Source: Bacteroidales bacterium UBA4772
GTDB lineage: Bacteria; Bacteroidota; Bacteroidia; Bacteroidales; VadinHA17
Assembly (NCBI GenBank): GCA_002403305.1
Contig: DHHM01000004.1
Location: 3,532 to 67,531 of the forward strand
Direction of reading: 5' to 3'
DNA length: 64,000 nucleotides
A model generated the notes under the pieces. The model ran no database searches. It worked only from the letters and a program-made list of their open reading frames with translations, and was not told where the DNA came from. This document shows, piece by piece, positions 43,498-52,291 of this stretch; the stretch's first letter is position 1; each line of letters starts with the position of its first letter. Position numbers and translations under genes: made by a program.

Positions 43498-46400
43498 TTA
43501 AAATTCCATGTTGATACCGAAGATTACCGTGCGGCTCATCGGGTATGCACCCTCATCGACACCAATACGAAGTCCGTCATATGAGTTAACTTCGGGGTCA
43601 TAAGCAGTATAATGTGTAAAGGTCAGGAGATTCTGTCCCGTGACATAGGCCCTCAGCCTGCTTACACCCACACGGGAGGTGAGATCCGACGGGACAGTGT
43701 AGGAGAGAGTGAGGTTTTTCAGGCGCATGTAAGATCCGTCTTCCACCCAGCGGTCTGATACCCTCAGGTATTCGTTTCTGAGCGGGTCATTGCGGGTCGG
43801 TGCAGGGTAATTTGTAACATCACCCTGTTCCCTCCACCTGTTGAGTGCGTCGGTAGAGACGTTGTTGTAAGCGAAGACCCAGTTGCGCATGTTGTTGAGA
43901 TGGCTGTAGATGTCATTCCCGTAGCAGAACTGAAGGAAAACATTCAGTGAGAAGTTCCTGTACGAGAAATCGTTGTTGAGTCCGCCTGCAAAAAGGGGCT
44001 GTGCATTACCTATTACCTGCTTGTCATCGTCGTTGATGACGTTGTCATTGTTCAGGTCATCCCAGATCGGGTCTCCGCCCTTGAACGGCTTGCCGGTAGT
44101 GGATCCGAAGCGGACATCGTTGACATTGTCTTCGTCACGCGAATAGACGCCGAGGAACTTCCATCCGTAAAATACACCTATTGGTTCACCCTCCTTGAGG
44201 ATGTGATAGGTACCGTTCTGGATGAAACCGTTTGTTAGCACATCCTGCGGAAGTGAAACTACGGTGTTGCGGTTCAGGCCTAAATTGAAATTGGTGGTCC
44301 ACTGAAATTCTCCGTCGATGTTGTGGGTGATGATGGAGAACTCCATCCCCTTGTTGGAGATATCACCGATATTCCTGGTAAGAGAGGTGAAACCGGTTGT
44401 CTCGGGAATGGGCACTGCAAAAAGCAGGTCGGACGTATTCTTTATATAGAAGTCACCAACCAGCGAAACGCGGTTGTTGAACATTGCCAGGTCAATACCA
44501 AGGTTGTACTGGGTTGTCACCTCCCACTTCAGCGCCTGGTTGGGCATCACGGTGGGTGATGCCCCGGAGTTGGTGAGATAGTTTGTTCCTATGGCAAACT
44601 CGCCTCCCGAGATATAATTAGGAATTGACTCATTACCGGTCTGTCCGATGCTCAGCCTGATCTTACCGTCAGTAAGGAATCCGAGGCCGTCAGCAAAAGA
44701 CTCATCTGAGAACCTCCATGCCGCTGAGGCTGACGGGAAATACCCGAAACGGTTCTCAGCGCCAAACCGTGACGAACCGTCAGCCCTGATGTTGGCTTCA
44801 GCAAGATATTTGCCCTTGTAGTTCCAGGTTATCCTTCCGAAGTATGAGAGCATGGCGTGCTCATCGGTGGTGTTAACGGCCTGGTTTGAGATTGTACCAG
44901 CGCCGTTAAGGGTACGGATGTTGTCACTTGCAAAGTATGTCCCGTTTAGGCCGGTGGTTTCATTCTTCCACTCCTGCATACTGAAGCCCGCAAGAGCGGC
45001 GAAACTGTGACCTTCACCGAAAGTCCCTTCGTATGTAAGATAGTTCTCGTTGGCCCAGGTAACATTGGTGATGGCCCTTACGGCACCCCAGTTGTATCCT
45101 GCGCGGTAGTCGACGGTTGTGGGATAGAATTCATCCTCCTTCATCGAGATGAAGTCCACGCTCAGGTTGGTCCGGAACTTCAGTCCCTCAATGATATCAT
45201 ACTCCAGGTACTGGTTACCGATGAGCCTGTTGGTTGTGTTCAGATGGGTACACTCCTCTGCCATCCCCACGGGGTTTCTCTTGCCGTTGAAGTAATATAT
45301 GGGAGAGCCGTCAGGATAGGTCAGGGAATATACCGGGGGCCTGACCAGGATTGACTGCACGAGGCTCAGGTTGCCCGTTCCCCCGGCATTGATCCTGTTG
45401 TTCTTTCCGTTGGAGAATGAGATATTCTGGCCAATGGTAACCTTGTCCGATACTTTGAAGTCAGTATTCAGCCTGGAGGTTATCCTTTTATAATTGGAAG
45501 CGAGAATAATGCCGTCCTGGTTCAGGTATGAGGTACTGAATGCATATTTGGCATTCTCGTTGCCTCCCTGTACCGACAGTTCAGCCTGGTACTGCCATGC
45601 CTGCTTGTACATCACGCTCTGCCAATCGACATCCCCGTTGTTCATCGGGTTTAGTGAGTCTATTGCCGTCCAGTGAGGCTCGGAAGGTATGGCGGCGTTG
45701 TTGTAGCGGTCGAGGTTTCTGTAGGTGTCGATGATTACCTGGCGCCACTGCTGTGCATTGAGCACACCGAGATGGCGGGTGATCTCGCTCATACCGGTGA
45801 AGACATTAAGATTCACGGTTGCCTTTCCCTCCTTACCGCGCTTTGTGGTAATGAGGACAACGCCGTTGGCGGCCCTTGATCCGTAGATGGAGGTCGAGGC
45901 GGCATCCTTAAGCACTTCTATTGATTCAATGTCACCGGGGTTTATGTCTGACAGTGGGTTCAGTCCGTGCATGTCATAGCCGTTAAGGGTGGTGAGTGTA
46001 CGTGATTCCACCGGCACGCCATCGATGACATACAGGGGGTCGTTGCCCGAGTTGAGTGAGGAGTAGCCTCTCACCCTGACCGTGATGCCGTCGCCGGGAG
46101 CGCCTGAGTTGGAGGTCACGAAGACCCCCGGAGCACGGCCCTGAAGGGCAGAGAGCACATCCTTGACGGGTGTGTCCTCGATGCTGGAGGCTGTAATTGA
46201 GGAGATTGATCCGGTTAGGTCCCTCTTCTTCTTGAAGCCGTAACCGACCACAACCAGCTCCTCTATCATGGTCACATCACTCTGCATCGCCACATTGATG
46301 ACTGCCCGTGATCCAACGGTCACCTCCTGCGACGCATAGCCCACGGAGGTAAATTGCAGCACGGTGCTGTTTGACGGCACATCAATACTATACGATCCGT

Positions 46401-46644
46401 CCAGGTCTGAGGCCACGCCCGTGGTGGTCCCCCTGATCACAATGGTCACACCCGGCAGAGCTTCACCAGAAGTTGCGTCGGTGACCTTGCCCGTGACCTT
46501 TTTCTGCTGGAGCGGGAGTGATGGCGATGCGGCAGCGCTGAAAGTCATCAGTACCGCGAGCATGATCATCAACCCTGACAGCAGAATCGGTTTCTTCCGG
46601 CCCCATTCTGACCGGAAGATCACGTTTGCTTGCTTTTTTTTCAT
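43498..46644 (-). CDS. SusC/RagA-family TonB-dependent outer-membrane receptor
   Basis: From ATG 46644 the protein has 1048 residues. The frame is open to 46683, but those 13 residues would precede a typical MKKKQAN signal region. A long signal and membrane stretch (about 19-42) precedes a CarboxypepD_reg-like domain (about 50-125), a TonB-box-like EELVVVGYG near 133, a plug with YVIDGVPVESR and DAASTSIYGSRAANGVV, and a large barrel ending in FGINMEF with C-terminal Phe. It imports oligosaccharides in a TonB-dependent way. It is the first gene of the minus-strand locus, and its promoter overlaps a LacI-type operator. Confidence 0.95.
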   Translation of the reverse strand: MKKKQANVIFRSEWGRKKPILLSGLMIMLAVLMTFSAAASPSLPLQQKKVTGKVTDATSGEALPGVTIVIRGTTTGVASDLDGSYSIDVPSNSTVLQFTSVGYASQEVTVGSRAVINVAMQSDVTMIEELVVVGYGFKKKRDLTGSISSITASSIEDTPVKDVLSALQGRAPGVFVTSNSGAPGDGITVRVRGYSSLNSGNDPLYVIDGVPVESRTLTTLNGYDMHGLNPLSDINPGDIESIEVLKDAASTSIYGSRAANGVVLITTKRGKEGKATVNLNVFTGMSEITRHLGVLNAQQWRQVIIDTYRNLDRYNNAAIPSEPHWTAIDSLNPMNNGDVDWQSVMYKQAWQYQAELSVQGGNENAKYAFSTSYLNQDGIILASNYKRITSRLNTDFKVSDKVTIGQNISFSNGKNNRINAGGTGNLSLVQSILVRPPVYSLTYPDGSPIYYFNGKRNPVGMAEECTHLNTTNRLIGNQYLEYDIIEGLKFRTNLSVDFISMKEDEFYPTTVDYRAGYNWGAVRAITNVTWANENYLTYEGTFGEGHSFAALAGFSMQEWKNETTGLNGTYFASDNIRTLNGAGTISNQAVNTTDEHAMLSYFGRITWNYKGKYLAEANIRADGSSRFGAENRFGYFPSASAAWRFSDESFADGLGFLTDGKIRLSIGQTGNESIPNYISGGEFAIGTNYLTNSGASPTVMPNQALKWEVTTQYNLGIDLAMFNNRVSLVGDFYIKNTSDLLFAVPIPETTGFTSLTRNIGDISNKGMEFSIITHNIDGEFQWTTNFNLGLNRNTVVSLPQDVLTNGFIQNGTYHILKEGEPIGVFYGWKFLGVYSRDEDNVNDVRFGSTTGKPFKGGDPIWDDLNNDNVINDDDKQVIGNAQPLFAGGLNNDFSYRNFSLNVFLQFCYGNDIYSHLNNMRNWVFAYNNVSTDALNRWREQGDVTNYPAPTRNDPLRNEYLRVSDRWVEDGSYMRLKNLTLSYTVPSDLTSRVGVSRLRAYVTGQNLLTFTHYTAYDPEVNSYDGLRIGVDEGAYPMSRTVIFGINMEF

Positions 46645-46796
46645 AATTTTGAGAGTTTTAGGGTTTGTTTCAAATCCTGACACATACCTGCTCCCGGAAG
46701 TATCCTCAAATATGCCCGGGGGCGGTTTTGTTTATCCGGCTAACATTAATTTGCTGTCTTTTAATCTTTTAACTTAATAGGTCCAGTCCCACAGAT

Positions 46797-46828
46797 CAAA
46801 TTTATGACATAAAATTTCAAAAAGCAAA
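46797..46828 (-). promoter_or_regulatory. Proposed promoter of the susC locus
   Basis: On the minus strand TTTG (46828-46825) is followed after 20 bp by TAAATTTG (46804-46797), an exact match to the Bacteroidota TAnnTTTG -7 consensus. The -33 TTTG lies inside the palindromic operator at 46824-46835, so a bound repressor would block sigma-factor contact. Confidence 0.65.
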
Positions 46829-46835
46829 CGTTTGC
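46824..46835. promoter_or_regulatory. LacI-family operator 1 (perfect 12-bp palindrome)
   Basis: GCAAACGTTTGC is a perfect palindrome with the central CG typical of LacI-family sites. It overlaps the -33 element of the susC promoter. A second copy with the same 10-bp core is at 47001-47012. The regulator is most likely the adjacent LacI-type protein. Confidence 0.8.
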
Positions 46836-46983
46836 GTAAAATTTTGTTGTAAAACATAATATTTTAACATTTCGGTCGGTACGGAACATAATACAGCCAG
46901 GTGCACAGATGTAAGATATCATACATATTTAATTATTTTACTGACATTTAATAAATATGTATATACCACTCTTAAATTTTATT

Positions 46984-46991
46984 TATCTTTG
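46984..46991 (+). promoter_or_regulatory. Proposed -7 element of the lacI-type gene
   Basis: TATCTTTG matches the Bacteroidota -7 consensus TAnnTTTG exactly. No good TTTG is seen at the expected -33 distance, so the promoter may be weak or activator-dependent. Transcription would begin near 46998, just before operator 2. Confidence 0.45.
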
Positions 46992-47000
46992 TATTACAGA

Positions 47001-47012
47001 TCAAACGTTTGC
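47001..47012. promoter_or_regulatory. LacI-family operator 2
   Basis: TCAAACGTTTGC contains the 10-bp palindrome CAAACGTTTG shared with operator 1. It lies 9 bp after the proposed lacI -7 element and 28 bp before the start codon, so binding would repress the regulator's own transcription. The two operators are 177 bp apart centre to centre, close to 17 helical turns, which would allow DNA looping. Confidence 0.75.
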
Positions 47013-47039
47013 ATTTTGAAATTGAATTAACTTTATGCC

Positions 47040-48077
47040 ATGCCCGGTGCAAGAGTAACCATAAAGGATCTGGCGAAAAGGATGAACCTTTCCGTCTCAA
47101 CCATCTCCAGGGCGCTGCACAATCACCCCAGCATAGGAGCCGAAACCACCAGGGAGGTGTGGCAGCTCGCCAAACAGCTCGGATATTTCCCCAACTCCGT
47201 GGCATCAAACCTTCGCCGGAGGAAGACAAACATGATCGGGGTGATCGTTCCCCGGATAGATATCACTTTCCACTCATATGTAATAAGTGGTGTGGAAGAG
47301 ATAGCCTACAAGATGGGGTACAATGTCACCATTTACCAGTCGAGAGACTCACTCGAGAGAGAGATAGCTATCACATCAATCCTTCAGACAAACATGGTGG
47401 CCGGGATAATAGCATGCCTTGCCCTCGAAACCCAGAACTGCAGCCATTTCTCAAGATTCAACAGCCTGAGGGTGCCGCTTGTATTCTATGACAGGGTGAG
47501 CAACGACCTTGAAGCAAGCAAGGTGATAATTGACGACTTCGATGCCGCATCCAGGGTGACGCAGCACCTTATTGATACGGGCTGCAGAAAGATTGCCCAT
47601 ATAGCAGGCTGCCAGACAACCTCCATCTTTGCCTCACGGCTCGAGGGCTACAAGGCGGCCCTTCTCAGGAACAATCTCGCATTCGACCCGGCAATGGTCT
47701 ATTGCACCTCCAACCTCACCTATGAGGAGGGGGCAAAAGGCGCCAGGAAGCTCCTGAAGCTGCCGGAACTCCCTGACGGTATCTTCTGTGCCAACGACTA
47801 TACCGCAATCGGGGCAATACAGGCTATCAAAAAGGCAAACCTGAAGATCCCTGATGACATAGCCGTCGCCGGCTTCAGCAACTACCCGGTCTCAACCATC
47901 ATCGAACCAGCCCTGACCACCATTGACGACCGGGCGTTTGAGATGGGCAAGACCGCCGCCCGGATGCTGATCCGTCAAATTGAGGAGAGAGATGCAAACA
48001 TTGCCTCCGAAACAGTAGTCCTCAGAACTGACCTTATCATACGCGAATCCACAAGGAGAGAGCCTGTCCGGCCATGA
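47040..48077 (+). CDS. LacI-family transcriptional regulator of the amino-sugar locus
   Basis: The 345-residue protein has an N-terminal LacI helix-turn-helix (VTIKDLAKRMNLSVSTISRALHNHPSIG, about residues 6-33) and the hinge helix at PNSVASNLRRRKTNMIGVIVP. A periplasmic-binding-protein-like sensor domain follows at about 62-340 (VPLVFYDRV, HIAGCQTTSIFASRLEGYKAAL, GIFCANDYTAIGAIQA). It is divergent from the susC gene, and two matching palindromes lie between them. It probably represses the locus until a sugar or sugar phosphate such as GlcNAc-6-phosphate binds. The inducer is inferred from the operon content. Confidence 0.93.
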   Translation: MPGARVTIKDLAKRMNLSVSTISRALHNHPSIGAETTREVWQLAKQLGYFPNSVASNLRRRKTNMIGVIVPRIDITFHSYVISGVEEIAYKMGYNVTIYQSRDSLEREIAITSILQTNMVAGIIACLALETQNCSHFSRFNSLRVPLVFYDRVSNDLEASKVIIDDFDAASRVTQHLIDTGCRKIAHIAGCQTTSIFASRLEGYKAALLRNNLAFDPAMVYCTSNLTYEEGAKGARKLLKLPELPDGIFCANDYTAIGAIQAIKKANLKIPDDIAVAGFSNYPVSTIIEPALTTIDDRAFEMGKTAARMLIRQIEERDANIASETVVLRTDLIIRESTRREPVRP

Positions 48078-48292
48078 GACAGGCACTCCTTATCCCGTTG
48101 CAGCCCTATCCGTCTTCCCTGTAAACGCATTGACACCGGCCTCTGCCATCCCCCTGAAGCCCGGTCCATCATACGCGCATTCTCAATATTTCGTGATCAC
48201 ATGTACCTTATTTGATTTTTTTAAATACATTTACGCCACCTTCAGAAAATTTGCACACAGTATTATAAAATGTGTAATTAAAACCGAAACTC

Positions 48293-49924
48293 ATGAAAAA
48301 GACTCTTTTTGTTCTTTCAGCTCTGCTGGTGACCGGGACACTCCTTGCCGGGGGACTCGTCACCAACACCAACCAGAGTGCCAAGTACATCAGGCTGCTC
48401 AGCCGTAACGCCTCAACCGACATCGATGCAGTCTATTATAACCCTGCCGGCCTTACCAGGCTTGCTCCCGGGTTTCACTTCGGGATCAACAACCAGACCA
48501 TTGGCCAGCGCAGGTCGGTGATGACAACCTATCCCTACCTGCATGGAGCCCCCGACAGGGAGTTTGTCGGTACCGTCAGTGCACCCTTTTATCCGAACAT
48601 CTATGCTGCCTACAATACCGGCAGAATGGCATTCTCACTCGGGTTCAATCCTGTCGGCGGCGGCGGCGGTGCCACCTATGACGAAGGGCTGGCGATGATT
48701 GAGATACCCATCTCCGATCTCGTGCCTCTGCTCGCGCCACAGGGAGCGCAGGACTACCGTCTGGAGACCAACTTCATAGGATCATCCATCTTCTACGGCT
48801 TCCAGGGCAACGTATCCTACAAGATAAATGACATCCTCTCCGTCTCTGCAGGGGCACGCTATGTGATGGCACGCAACACCTACGAAGGCAAGATGGAAAA
48901 AATAGAGCTCAACATGGGCGGCACATGGCTTCCGGCCAGCACGGTATTCACCAATGTGGCTACGCAGCTCGCCGGCATCGTGGCCATACCCTCGAATGTT
49001 CAGCCCATTATTGACGGCGGCGGTGGCGACTTCACCCTCGCCCAACTCGAAGGAGCAGGTTACATTGACGCTGTTCAGAGAGCCGGAATTGAGGCCGGTC
49101 TTGCTGCCATAGGCGTCCCGTCCTCCAACATACCGGTAATGACACTCAACCAGATCAGCGGAACCATAACAGGAGCCACGCCTGCACTCAACACACAGAT
49201 TGCCTCTGCCACTGCCACTTCATCACTCATGCATGACCAGAAGGCCGATGTGCTTCAGACAGGATCGGGCATAACCCCCATCATCGGCGTCAACCTGACA
49301 CTCGCAGACATCGTCAACATCGGTATCAAATATGAATTTGCCACCAAACTGAGGGTCATCAACGAGACCACCTCCGACTTCACCACCGGCATCGATCCCT
49401 CAACGGGAGCCCCGATAACCATGTTCCCCGACGGCGCCGAGACCATCAATGACATGCCTGCCATGCTTGCCGTGGGAGTGGAAGTAAGGCCGATGGAAAG
49501 GTTCATGCTCACCGGCAGCGTCAACTACTATTTCGACAAGCCGATCGACTATGACGGCAGTGCCGACAGGGATGTCAACATGATCGACAAGAACTTCCTG
49601 GAATATGCCTTCGGCCTGGAATTCGGATTCACGAAGAACATCTTTGCCAGCGTTGCCTATTCCGGCACCAGCACCGGAGTTAACCTGAACTACCAGGATG
49701 AGCTCAGCTACAGCCTTAACACCAGCACCTTCGGCGGCGGACTGGGATTCCATATCACCCCGATGATCGACCTGAACCTCGGCGGTATGTATACCATCTA
49801 CCAGGAGGGAAGCAAGAACACCAGCCGTCCCATGACCGGTATGAGTTCCGTCAGCGTGCCCTTCACCGAGACTTACAACAAGAATAACTGGATTCTCGCC
49901 GTGGGCGTCGACCTTCATTTCTAA
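48293..49924 (+). CDS. FadL/OmpP1-type outer-membrane transport protein
   Basis: The 543-residue protein has a Sec signal (to about residue 20). It then has the FadL-family N-terminal plug motif DIDAVYYNPAGLTRL at about residues 43-57, and a long beta-barrel with alternating hydrophobic residues ending in VGVDLHF with C-terminal Phe. FadL-type proteins let hydrophobic compounds such as fatty acids or aromatics cross the outer membrane. A stretch of about 100 residues near 200-320 is rich in Ala, Gly and Thr and is longer than in E. coli FadL. It stands alone, with a 215-bp upstream gap and its own terminator. Confidence 0.9.
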   Translation: MKKTLFVLSALLVTGTLLAGGLVTNTNQSAKYIRLLSRNASTDIDAVYYNPAGLTRLAPGFHFGINNQTIGQRRSVMTTYPYLHGAPDREFVGTVSAPFYPNIYAAYNTGRMAFSLGFNPVGGGGGATYDEGLAMIEIPISDLVPLLAPQGAQDYRLETNFIGSSIFYGFQGNVSYKINDILSVSAGARYVMARNTYEGKMEKIELNMGGTWLPASTVFTNVATQLAGIVAIPSNVQPIIDGGGGDFTLAQLEGAGYIDAVQRAGIEAGLAAIGVPSSNIPVMTLNQISGTITGATPALNTQIASATATSSLMHDQKADVLQTGSGITPIIGVNLTLADIVNIGIKYEFATKLRVINETTSDFTTGIDPSTGAPITMFPDGAETINDMPAMLAVGVEVRPMERFMLTGSVNYYFDKPIDYDGSADRDVNMIDKNFLEYAFGLEFGFTKNIFASVAYSGTSTGVNLNYQDELSYSLNTSTFGGGLGFHITPMIDLNLGGMYTIYQEGSKNTSRPMTGMSSVSVPFTETYNKNNWILAVGVDLHF

Positions 49925-49948
49925 GACTGACCAACCTATGAAAATCAG

Positions 49949-49981
49949 GAGGGTGTTCTGAACGACACCCTCTTTTTTTTT
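49949..49981 (+). terminator. Rho-independent terminator after the FadL-like gene
   Basis: GAGGGTGT (49949-49956) pairs with ACACCCTC (49965-49972) around an 8-base loop, followed by a run of nine T. It lies 24 bp after the stop of the porin gene. Confidence 0.9.
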
Positions 49982-50081
49982 GCCCCTTCAGAAAGCATCA
50001 AAAAACAGCGCGGGCAGATCATCCGCAACCCTTTGAAATCAATCTATAAATAATTAACATTGTGCCTGATTTTTAAAAGAG

Positions 50082-50564
50082 ATGAAATACCTTACCGATA
50101 GACAGGCCATATGGCTTGTGCTGCTCAGACTTGTCATAGGGTGGCATTTTCTTTATGAAGGGTTGGTGAAAGTCATTGACGGCAACTGGTCTGCCAGAGC
50201 ATACCTGTTTGATTCTCAGGGACCTTTCTCGGCCCTGTTTCATTCCATAGCCTCCAATGACCGGATACTGTCCGTTACCGATTTCCTGAATGAGTGGGGA
50301 CTGCTGCTTATCGGACTGAGCCTGATACTAGGTATTCTGAGTCGCTGGGCTTCATATGCGGGGATGCTTATGCTGCTCTTCTACTACCTGTCTCATCCCC
50401 CTTTTCCCGGTATAACATACTCGATGCCGGCAGAAGGAAATTATTTCATTATAGACAAGGTCGCCATTGAGTTTTTCGCCCTGGGTGTCCTCTCGCTGTT
50501 TCCCACGGAGCAGATAGCAGGGCTTGCACGATTTTTCAGAGGAAAGGATCAGAACCATGAATGA
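50082..50564 (+). CDS. DoxX-family integral membrane protein
   Basis: The 160-residue protein has four hydrophobic segments and the DoxX start LLRLVIGWHFLYEGLVKV. Later LLLIGLSLILGILSRWASYAGMLMLL and a C-terminal VAIEFFALGVLSLFP match the family. DoxX proteins are small inner-membrane proteins, in some cases subunits of quinone-linked oxidoreductases. Its last 8 bases overlap the start of the downstream Gfo/Idh/MocA gene, so the two are translationally coupled and probably work together. This supports a redox role at the membrane, but no substrate can be named. Confidence 0.9.
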   Translation: MKYLTDRQAIWLVLLRLVIGWHFLYEGLVKVIDGNWSARAYLFDSQGPFSALFHSIASNDRILSVTDFLNEWGLLLIGLSLILGILSRWASYAGMLMLLFYYLSHPPFPGITYSMPAEGNYFIIDKVAIEFFALGVLSLFPTEQIAGLARFFRGKDQNHE

Positions 50565-52131
50565 AGAGAGAAAGAGCAAAGGGTCCGGCGGAAAGAAGAT
50601 ATCCAGGCGTGATGCATTGAAGGGACTGGCCACTGTTCCCGTTGCAGGGGCTGTAGCCTACGGTGCTATCAGAAAATCTCACTATGAGCATAAAATCAAC
50701 CGTCTCATATCGGACGAACTGGGTATGTCCCCGGCAGAGGCTGATTATATTCTTCCTCCTCCGGGCAGCAGGGAGATAAGGATCGGGATTATAGGGTTTG
50801 GCATACGGGGCAAACAGCTGGCGCAGTCTCTTGGATTCGTGCATCCCTCCCTGATAGATGACTGGAGAGCTGCTGCTGCCGCCGATGAGAATGACACCCG
50901 CTACAGTGATTTCATGGCGCAGCAGGCACTGAACGTGCGTATCACTGCCGTTTGCGATATCTTCGACACCTATGGTGAGATGGCCCGCGTGGCGGCAGGC
51001 AACCTGAACCGTGAAGGTACCGGAGCCAGGATAGCTGACATGCCGCGACGCTACCTGGACTATCGCGATCTGATCGCCTCACCAGACGTCGATGCGGTCA
51101 TCGTCGCCACCCCTGATCACTGGCACGGACCCATGACCATTGAAGCAGCAAGGGCAGGGAAACATGTCTACTGCGAAAAACCACTCACATGGACCGTCGA
51201 GGAGACCTATCAGGTAAGAAAAGCTGTCAGGGAATCCGGCATCGTCTTCCAGCTGGGTCATCAGGGACGTCAGACCGCATCATACATCAAAGCCCGGGAG
51301 GCCCTGCAGAAAAATATGCTCGGAAAGGTTACCCTGGTGGAGGTTACCACCAACCGCAATGACCCCAACGGCGCATGGGTATACCCCATACATGAGAGTG
51401 CCAGTCCCGACACCATCGACTGGAAGCAGTTTATCGGACAGGCACCGTGGCACGACTTCAGCCTTGAGAGATTCTTCCGCTGGAGATGCTGGTGGGATTA
51501 CAGCACGGGACTGTCGGGCGATCTGCTGACCCATGAATATGATGCCATCAACCAGATCATGCAACTGGGAATACCTCACTCAGCCATGTCCACTGGCGGG
51601 ATCTATTATTTCAATGACGGGCGTACCGTACCCGATGTATTGACAACAGTGTTTGAGTTCCCTGACAGGAACATGTCGCTGCTATATTCTGCAACCCTGG
51701 CCAGCCAGATGTCCAGGGGTAAGCGGATAATGGGCCATGACGGTTACATGGAGATAGGTGACACCATCACCATCTTTCCTGACGCAATGTCAACAAGATA
51801 TGCTGAACGGATAGCCGAGAAGGTAATAGAGCCTGGCAAGCCTGTCTATTCCTACTTCCCCGGCAAGAAGAGCGTTGATGCGGTCTCATCTGCTACTGAA
51901 AGGTACTTTGCCGAGAGGGGACTGCTCTACACTTATCTGGGCGGCAGGAGGATAGACACCACTCACCTGCATATTAGGGAGTGGCTTGAGGCCATCAGGA
52001 ACGGCACTCAGCCAGGCTGTGATATTGACCAGGGATTCCAGGAGGCCATGACCGCCCATATGGGTACACTCTCATACAAGCACCATAAAAAGGTGTTCTG
52101 GGACGGGGAGAACGAAAAGATCATCGTATAG
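50557..52131 (+). CDS. Tat-exported Gfo/Idh/MocA-family oxidoreductase
   Basis: From ATG 50557 the 524-residue protein has a twin-arginine signal (ISRRDALKGLATVPVAG, about residues 14-30). A Rossmann fold with GIIGFGIRGKQL near 80 follows, and the family motif CEKPLTWTVEE near 205. The C-terminal alpha/beta domain contains HEYDAINQIMQLG. Family members oxidise or epimerise sugars or hydrolyse glycosides with a tightly bound NAD, and export with bound cofactor by Tat fits. Earlier start 50524 is less likely because it lies deep in the DoxX gene and displaces the signal. Coupling to DoxX suggests that electrons could pass to the membrane, which is speculative. Confidence 0.92.
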   Translation: MNEERKSKGSGGKKISRRDALKGLATVPVAGAVAYGAIRKSHYEHKINRLISDELGMSPAEADYILPPPGSREIRIGIIGFGIRGKQLAQSLGFVHPSLIDDWRAAAAADENDTRYSDFMAQQALNVRITAVCDIFDTYGEMARVAAGNLNREGTGARIADMPRRYLDYRDLIASPDVDAVIVATPDHWHGPMTIEAARAGKHVYCEKPLTWTVEETYQVRKAVRESGIVFQLGHQGRQTASYIKAREALQKNMLGKVTLVEVTTNRNDPNGAWVYPIHESASPDTIDWKQFIGQAPWHDFSLERFFRWRCWWDYSTGLSGDLLTHEYDAINQIMQLGIPHSAMSTGGIYYFNDGRTVPDVLTTVFEFPDRNMSLLYSATLASQMSRGKRIMGHDGYMEIGDTITIFPDAMSTRYAERIAEKVIEPGKPVYSYFPGKKSVDAVSSATERYFAERGLLYTYLGGRRIDTTHLHIREWLEAIRNGTQPGCDIDQGFQEAMTAHMGTLSYKHHKKVFWDGENEKIIV

Positions 52132-52291
52132 ACCCTGACTTGTCAGATCAGGCAGCACTTCCTGACCGGCATCTCCGGCGCGATGTACAGCGTTCCGATA
52201 CACTCAGGGTCGGTGAGGCACGGCTTGCTCTGGCGGGGTTTGGTACCGGTGTGGTCCGTTGCGGGGCAGCCCGGCTCGCTCCGGCACGGTG

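Larger units (their letters stand above)
46645..47039. promoter_or_regulatory. Divergent control region between susC and the lacI-type gene
   Basis: This 395-bp non-coding region separates two divergent transcription units. It contains promoter elements for both directions and two LacI-type palindromes, listed separately. The susC leader is about 145 nt long if the proposed promoter is right. The stretch 46645-46795 shows no other clear structure. Confidence 0.8.

Noticed and set aside
48062..48084. Hairpin at the end of the lacI-type gene (GCCTGTC / GACAGGC)
   Set aside because: The stem is only 7 bp and no T run follows, so it does not qualify as an intrinsic terminator.
52132..52291. GC-rich imperfect repeat (GGCTTGCTCTGGC and GGCTCGCTCCGGC) after the oxidoreductase gene
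   Set aside because: Only two short imperfect copies; too little to call a structured repeat or terminator.
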